Shown here piece by piece: positions 6,821 through 7,047 of a stretch of DNA of 7,047 nucleotides. Within the stretch, counting starts at the first letter, position 1. Every line of letters begins with the position of its first letter. Source of the DNA: Parafilimonas sp. GTDB lineage: Bacteria > Bacteroidota > Bacteroidia > Chitinophagales > Chitinophagaceae. A program made the translations under genes and the position numbers. A model generated the notes under the pieces. It did not search any database and was not told the origin of the DNA. It saw only the letters and a list, made by a program, of their open reading frames with translations. The stretch is taken from contig JAHEZC010000140.1 in NCBI GenBank assembly GCA_023251275.1, forward strand, positions 1-7,047, written 5' to 3'.

Positions 6821-6834
6821 AAATAAATATTCAA
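6821..6834 (+). repeat. 14-mer AAATAAATATTCAA, copy 2 (before nuoN)
   Basis: Exact copy of the word at 3262-3275. It ends eight bases before the nuoN ATG, so it lies within the ribosome-loading region and could act as an unstructured A/U-rich leader in place of a Shine-Dalgarno. The rest of the 99-base nuoM-nuoN spacer holds no gene and no strong hairpin. Confidence 0.35.
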
Positions 6835-6842
6835 AATAATAA

Positions 6843-7047
6843 ATGACAGCATTACAATTCCAGGCGCTTCTTCCTTTTATTTTGCTGGCAACAGCATCAA
6901 TAGTAGTGATATTGCTGATTGCTTTTCGCAAGAGCCATACAGTTATCCAGGTGATTGGCTTCCTGATGATGTGTGCAGTGGTTTTTGCAATGTGGTATGT
7001 AAGAGACACATTGCCAAGAGAAGTAAAGCCTTTATTTATTGTGGATG
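6843..7047 (+). CDS. nuoN: NADH-quinone oxidoreductase subunit N, N-terminal part (3' end outside window)
   Basis: 68 codons of an open frame that runs off the window. The position directly after nuoM is where nuoN, the ND2 homologue and third antiporter-like pump subunit, sits in almost every nuo operon. The visible part has two hydrophobic helices (about 8-27 and 34-51) separated by a basic turn (RKSH), then a soluble loop (VRDTLPREVKPLFIVD) like the segment between helix 2 and helix 3 in NuoN. The start is ATG 6843, with an in-frame TAA immediately before it (6840-6842). No Shine-Dalgarno is seen. The conserved Lys and Glu residues of the channel lie beyond the window. Identity rests mainly on gene order and hydrophobic pattern, because the N-terminus of NuoN is poorly conserved. 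Confidence 0.85.
   Translation, partial: MTALQFQALLPFILLATASIVVILLIAFRKSHTVIQVIGFLMMCAVVFAMWYVRDTLPREVKPLFIVD

Noticed and set aside
6740..7009. 89-codon minus-strand frame across the nuoM-nuoN spacer
   Set aside because: More than half of it is opposite the start of nuoN. The product resembles no known family, and the spacer is explained as a leader.
1..7047. A novel defence, mobile or biosynthetic system in the window
   Set aside because: All coding space is accounted for by nuoG to nuoN with normal lengths and intact key residues. The remaining spacers are each under 150 bases with no gene-like content.

Overview
The window is a contiguous stretch of a respiratory complex I (NADH:quinone oxidoreductase) operon, all on the + strand, in the canonical order nuoG (3' end) - nuoH - nuoI - nuoJ - nuoK - nuoL - nuoM - nuoN (5' end). 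Both end genes are cut by the window edge. No RNA gene, CRISPR array, insertion sequence, defence gene or unfamiliar coding region is visible. The long open frames on the minus strand and in other plus frames are shadows of these membrane-protein genes.

Organism: a bacterium, tentatively a member of the Bacteroidota. The reasons are modest composition, AT-rich leaders, and an almost complete absence of Shine-Dalgarno sequences before the starts (nuoI is the one exception); this is inference. The proteins themselves resemble the Escherichia coli type of complex I closely. NuoI matches it down to the C-terminal DVxSLLP tail, NuoM has WIPxFGIS near its N-terminus, NuoH has VADLN and SNNKY, and NuoG keeps the C-terminal molybdopterin-oxidoreductase-like barrel. 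The operon therefore seems to belong to the E. coli-like lineage of complex I, not to the alpha-proteobacterial/mitochondrial one.

Layout: 1-549 end of nuoG; 580-1536 nuoH; 1537-1678 AT-rich spacer with a perfect 10-bp inverted repeat and, at its end, a strong ribosome-binding site; 1679-2194 nuoI; 2195-2328 AT-rich spacer; 2329-2904 nuoJ; 2938-3246 nuoK; 3247-3384 AT-rich spacer with a widely spaced 11-bp inverted repeat; 3385-5274 nuoL; 5271-6743 nuoM, overlapping nuoL by ATGA; 6744-6842 spacer with a sigma70-like promoter match; 6843-end nuoN.

How it works together: NuoG and NuoI carry electrons through iron-sulfur clusters from the NADH-oxidising module (genes expected upstream) to quinone, which binds at the NuoB/NuoD/NuoH junction. 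NuoH, NuoJ and NuoK form the membrane link (E-channel and central axis) to the antiporter-like proton-pumping subunits NuoN, NuoM and NuoL. Every key charged residue I could place in NuoJ, K, L and M is present, so the pump looks functional. Three gene starts differ from the longest possible open frames: nuoI at ATG 1679, nuoJ at ATG 2329 and nuoM at ATG 5271. This is essentially an ordinary housekeeping region; what merits a second look lies in the unusually long spacers.
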